NCBI GenBank assembly: GCA_020721205.1
Contig: DYNF01000006.1
Coordinates: 1 to 56,901, forward strand
DNA length: 56,901 bases
Source: Prochloron sp. SulCav_FS08_3_32_3330
Lineage (GTDB): Bacteria > Cyanobacteriota > Cyanobacteriia > Cyanobacteriales > DYNF01
Direction of reading: 5' to 3'
Position numbers and translations under genes: made by a program. Numbering within the stretch: position 1 is the stretch's first letter; the number at the start of each line of letters is the position of its first letter. Below the pieces are notes generated by a model. The model worked only from the letters and a program-made list of their open reading frames with translations. It ran no database searches and had not been told where the DNA came from. Positions 55,130-56,901 of the stretch are shown one piece after another.

Positions 55130-55576
55130 TTATTTTTTGCGTTCTTTTGCCAGTTGATCCACCGTTTCCCCAATCACCGCCGTTAAACTTTTGCGAGTTT
55201 GTTCATGATTTTCCTGTTCTTTTGTTAAAACTTCTTTTAAAGAATCCCTTTCTTGCATCACCTCTAATAATTTATCTTTCAAAGTTTCTACCGTATCTAA
55301 ACCTTTTATTTCTTCTAAAAAAATAGTTTTTGCTCTGAAAGAATCAGTTTTTTTAATCTGTTGATTAAGAGCTTCATTGGATAATTTACTTCTAATTTGT
55401 TCTAACTGTTGTTGAGCCAATTTCGCATCGGTGCGACGTTGTTGAGCTTCTGTCGCATATAAATTACGCCAGTTTGACTCACTTTCTTTCAATTGATCCC
55501 GTTCCTGTTGTAAAGTGGTTAATTGTTCTTTAAGGGTACGAATTTCCCCTAACCATTTAATGACCTCATCACTCAT
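55130..55576 (-). CDS. Coiled-coil protein of unknown function
   Basis: 148 residues. Nearly all predicted coiled coil, Gln/Glu/Lys-rich with heptad pattern (e.g. EQLTTLQQERDQLKESESNW, LLEVMQERDSLKEVLTK). No signal peptide, metal site or enzyme motif. Located 60 bases downstream of the clpP start on the same strand; shared transcription with clpP is possible. No family recognised. Confidence 0.7.
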   Translation of the reverse strand: MSDEVIKWLGEIRTLKEQLTTLQQERDQLKESESNWRNLYATEAQQRRTDAKLAQQQLEQIRSKLSNEALNQQIKKTDSFRAKTIFLEEIKGLDTVETLKDKLLEVMQERDSLKEVLTKEQENHEQTRKSLTAVIGETVDQLAKERKK

Positions 55577-55704
55577 AAATAAATAATCCTCAAAAATTTA
55601 TAATTTAATCAATTAGTTAACATTTTTTGTTATTGTAACAAGCAAGATGCTTATTGTACATAAGTATAAAAAAATAAAATCTTAAAATTATCAATCTTTT
55701 TTCC

Positions 55705-56847
55705 ATGAAAAATATTAATTTTCTGGGATTTTTTCGTTATTTTAATTGGAAAATTCTTCACCTAACTATTGATACCGCTTTACAAAAAAGAGTAATGGGT
55801 TTATCTTCGGAGATTGCCTTTAATAGTTTATTAGCCTTATTTCCCGCCTTAATTACTATTTTAACAGCCCTAGGATTATTTCAAGATTCTATTCAAAAAA
55901 CTTTATTTGAATTACTTAATCAATATCAAGATGTATTCCCCAAAATGGTTTGGGAATTATTAGAAGATTTTATCTTAGAAGTAACTCAAAGTAGCACCAC
56001 CCAAATTTTTTCTGTAAGTATTATTATTTCAATTTGGGTTTCTTCTAATGCTTTAGGATCCACCATGAATGCTTTAGATCAAATTCAACAAATACCCCTA
56101 GATCAAAAACGTCCTTTTTGGAAATCAAAATCAATCGCTATTTTAATAACAGTGAGTGCTTTATTATTATTAATTTTAGCATCTTTTTTAGTTTTATTAG
56201 GGGATCATTTAGTTAAATTTGCCCTTTTTCTCATGCAAAAATTACCCGTAGATGATACGGGAGGTTATTTATTATTAAAAGTTTGGAGATTATTAAATTG
56301 GCCCCTTTCTTTTGGTACTATTTCAATTTTAGGAATTTTTATCTATAATCTTTTTCATCAACAAGGGGATAAACTTCATCCTTGGCGTAAAATTCAGAAA
56401 ATTTTAATCGGTTTAAGTCTTGCTTTAATTAGTTTAATTATTTTAATCACTTTTCTCTTATTTATTAATCAGTTAATCAATAAAGTAATTGATGATAATT
56501 CTTTATCTATTCTCTTAGTTCAAATTTGGCAAATTTTAAGTTGGCCCGTTGCTTTAGCAATAGTAGCCCTTGCTTTTGCCTTTATTTATCGTATTGGTAG
56601 CAGTGTATGGCAACCGAAAACTCCTCTCCTTCCGGGGGCAATTTTAGCGGCTATTTCATGGGTAATTATTTCAGCACTTTTTCGTTTATATGTATCTAAT
56701 TTTGGACAATATAATAAAGTTTATGGTGCTTTTGGGGCAGTAATTGTGTTAATGTTATGGTTACAAATTAGTGCTTTAGTGTTATTAATTGGGTATCAAT
56801 TAAATATTATTATTAGAGAAAAGTTCGTTGTTGGGCTTCAGCCCTAA
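55705..56847 (+). CDS. YihY/BrkB-family membrane protein
   Basis: 380 residues. About six membrane helices with YihY signatures: GLSSEIAFNSLLALFPALIT near residue 33, PLLPGAILAAISWVIISALFRLYV and YNKVYGAFGAVIVLMLWLQ. Formerly called RNase BN in error; function unknown, envelope-linked. The last eight residues (KFVVGLQP) and the stop codon are encoded by a palindromic repeat, so the natural end has probably been replaced. Confidence 0.92.
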   Translation: MKNINFLGFFRYFNWKILHLTIDTALQKRVMGLSSEIAFNSLLALFPALITILTALGLFQDSIQKTLFELLNQYQDVFPKMVWELLEDFILEVTQSSTTQIFSVSIIISIWVSSNALGSTMNALDQIQQIPLDQKRPFWKSKSIAILITVSALLLLILASFLVLLGDHLVKFALFLMQKLPVDDTGGYLLLKVWRLLNWPLSFGTISILGIFIYNLFHQQGDKLHPWRKIQKILIGLSLALISLIILITFLLFINQLINKVIDDNSLSILLVQIWQILSWPVALAIVALAFAFIYRIGSSVWQPKTPLLPGAILAAISWVIISALFRLYVSNFGQYNKVYGAFGAVIVLMLWLQISALVLLIGYQLNIIIREKFVVGLQP

Positions 56848-56901
56848 AAAGTTCGTTGTTGGGCTTCAGCCCTAAAAAGTTCGTTGTTGGGCTTCAGCCC
56901 T
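56823..56901. repeat. Tandem 28-base palindromic repeats at the window end
   Basis: Units GTTCGTTGTTGGGCTTCAG, CCCTAAAAA repeat at 56823, 56851 and 56879 (the last cut by the window edge) without spacers. The first unit provides the YihY gene's stop. Each has the palindrome GGGCTTCAGCCC. Confidence 0.85.

Noticed and set aside
56823-56901. CRISPR-like tandem repeats at the right edge
   Set aside because: The 28-base units follow each other without spacers and are palindromic members of the dispersed GTTCGTTGTTG family.

Overview
The window comes from an AT-rich cyanobacterium, probably a unicellular one of the Cyanobacterium/Geminocystis type. The lineage is inferred from cyanobacterium-specific genes: ndhH (NDH-1), menD, a CAAD-domain protein, Ycf20, DUF3110 and DUF3611 proteins, comB, plant-type D-glycerate 3-kinase and the small RNA Yfr1. 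HIP1 octamers (GCGATCGC, e.g. 753-760) and many short palindromic repeats support it. No rRNA, tRNA, transposase gene or CRISPR array was found.

Region 1 (1-8.2 kb): Yfr1 lies at the left edge, followed by a secreted GHL10-type glycoside hydrolase. A three-gene minus-strand operon follows: Hsp70-like protein, zinc-ribbon tail-anchored protein and large TPR protein. Region 2 (8.2-9.6 kb): an Rpn-family nuclease gene whose 3' third and terminator are tandemly duplicated.

Region 3 (9.6-25.7 kb) is the most unusual part, an envelope locus. Six lipoproteins share one ~100-residue PPC-like domain behind the lipobox, and each then carries its own C-terminal module: WD40 propeller, two NTF2-like domains, a Cys-rich domain, an ARC6/IMS-like domain and a beta-rich domain. 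They are interleaved with a membrane FHA protein overlapping a vWA protein, a fused vWA-membrane-FHA protein, two beta-lactamase-fold serine hydrolases, a membrane-anchored SH3-NlpC/P60 peptidase and two toxin-antitoxin pairs (PIN/HTH and DUF1778/GNAT). Predicted topology places vWA, lipoprotein and hydrolase domains outside the cytoplasmic membrane and FHA domains inside. I infer a cell-envelope sensing or wall-remodelling system, possibly reading phosphothreonine inside the cell. No kinase, phosphatase or MoxR ATPase is present in the window.

Region 4 (25.7-29.3 kb): a type IIG-like methylase apparently lacking its nuclease end and interrupted in frame by three palindromic elements, then a DUF4160/DUF2442 pair. 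Region 5 (29.4-40 kb) is mostly housekeeping: comB, an exported protein, DUF3611, Ycf20, an orphan antitoxin-like gene, glyK, pth, mnmE, murQ, DUF3110, CAAD, and dxr fused to TPR repeats. Region 6 (39.5-48.3 kb) is mixed: two Uma2-family genes, a lipoate/octanoate transferase, an S8 peptidase with Glu at the Asp position, an AAA ATPase followed by a 15-codon remnant of what may have been a partner gene, LptF/G, an ArnT-like glycosyltransferase with in-frame repeats, and a small secreted Cys protein. Region 7 (48.4-56.9 kb): menD, a cNMP-domain histidine kinase, a phosphoribosyltransferase, ndhH, a PHP phosphoesterase, clpP, a coiled-coil protein and a YihY/BrkB membrane protein.

Short palindromes recur throughout, most directly after stop codons. 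In two genes (13567-14442 and 55705-56847) the repeat supplies the stop codon. A separate C/G-rich palindrome family sits inside reading frames and adds proline-rich peptides to proteins.
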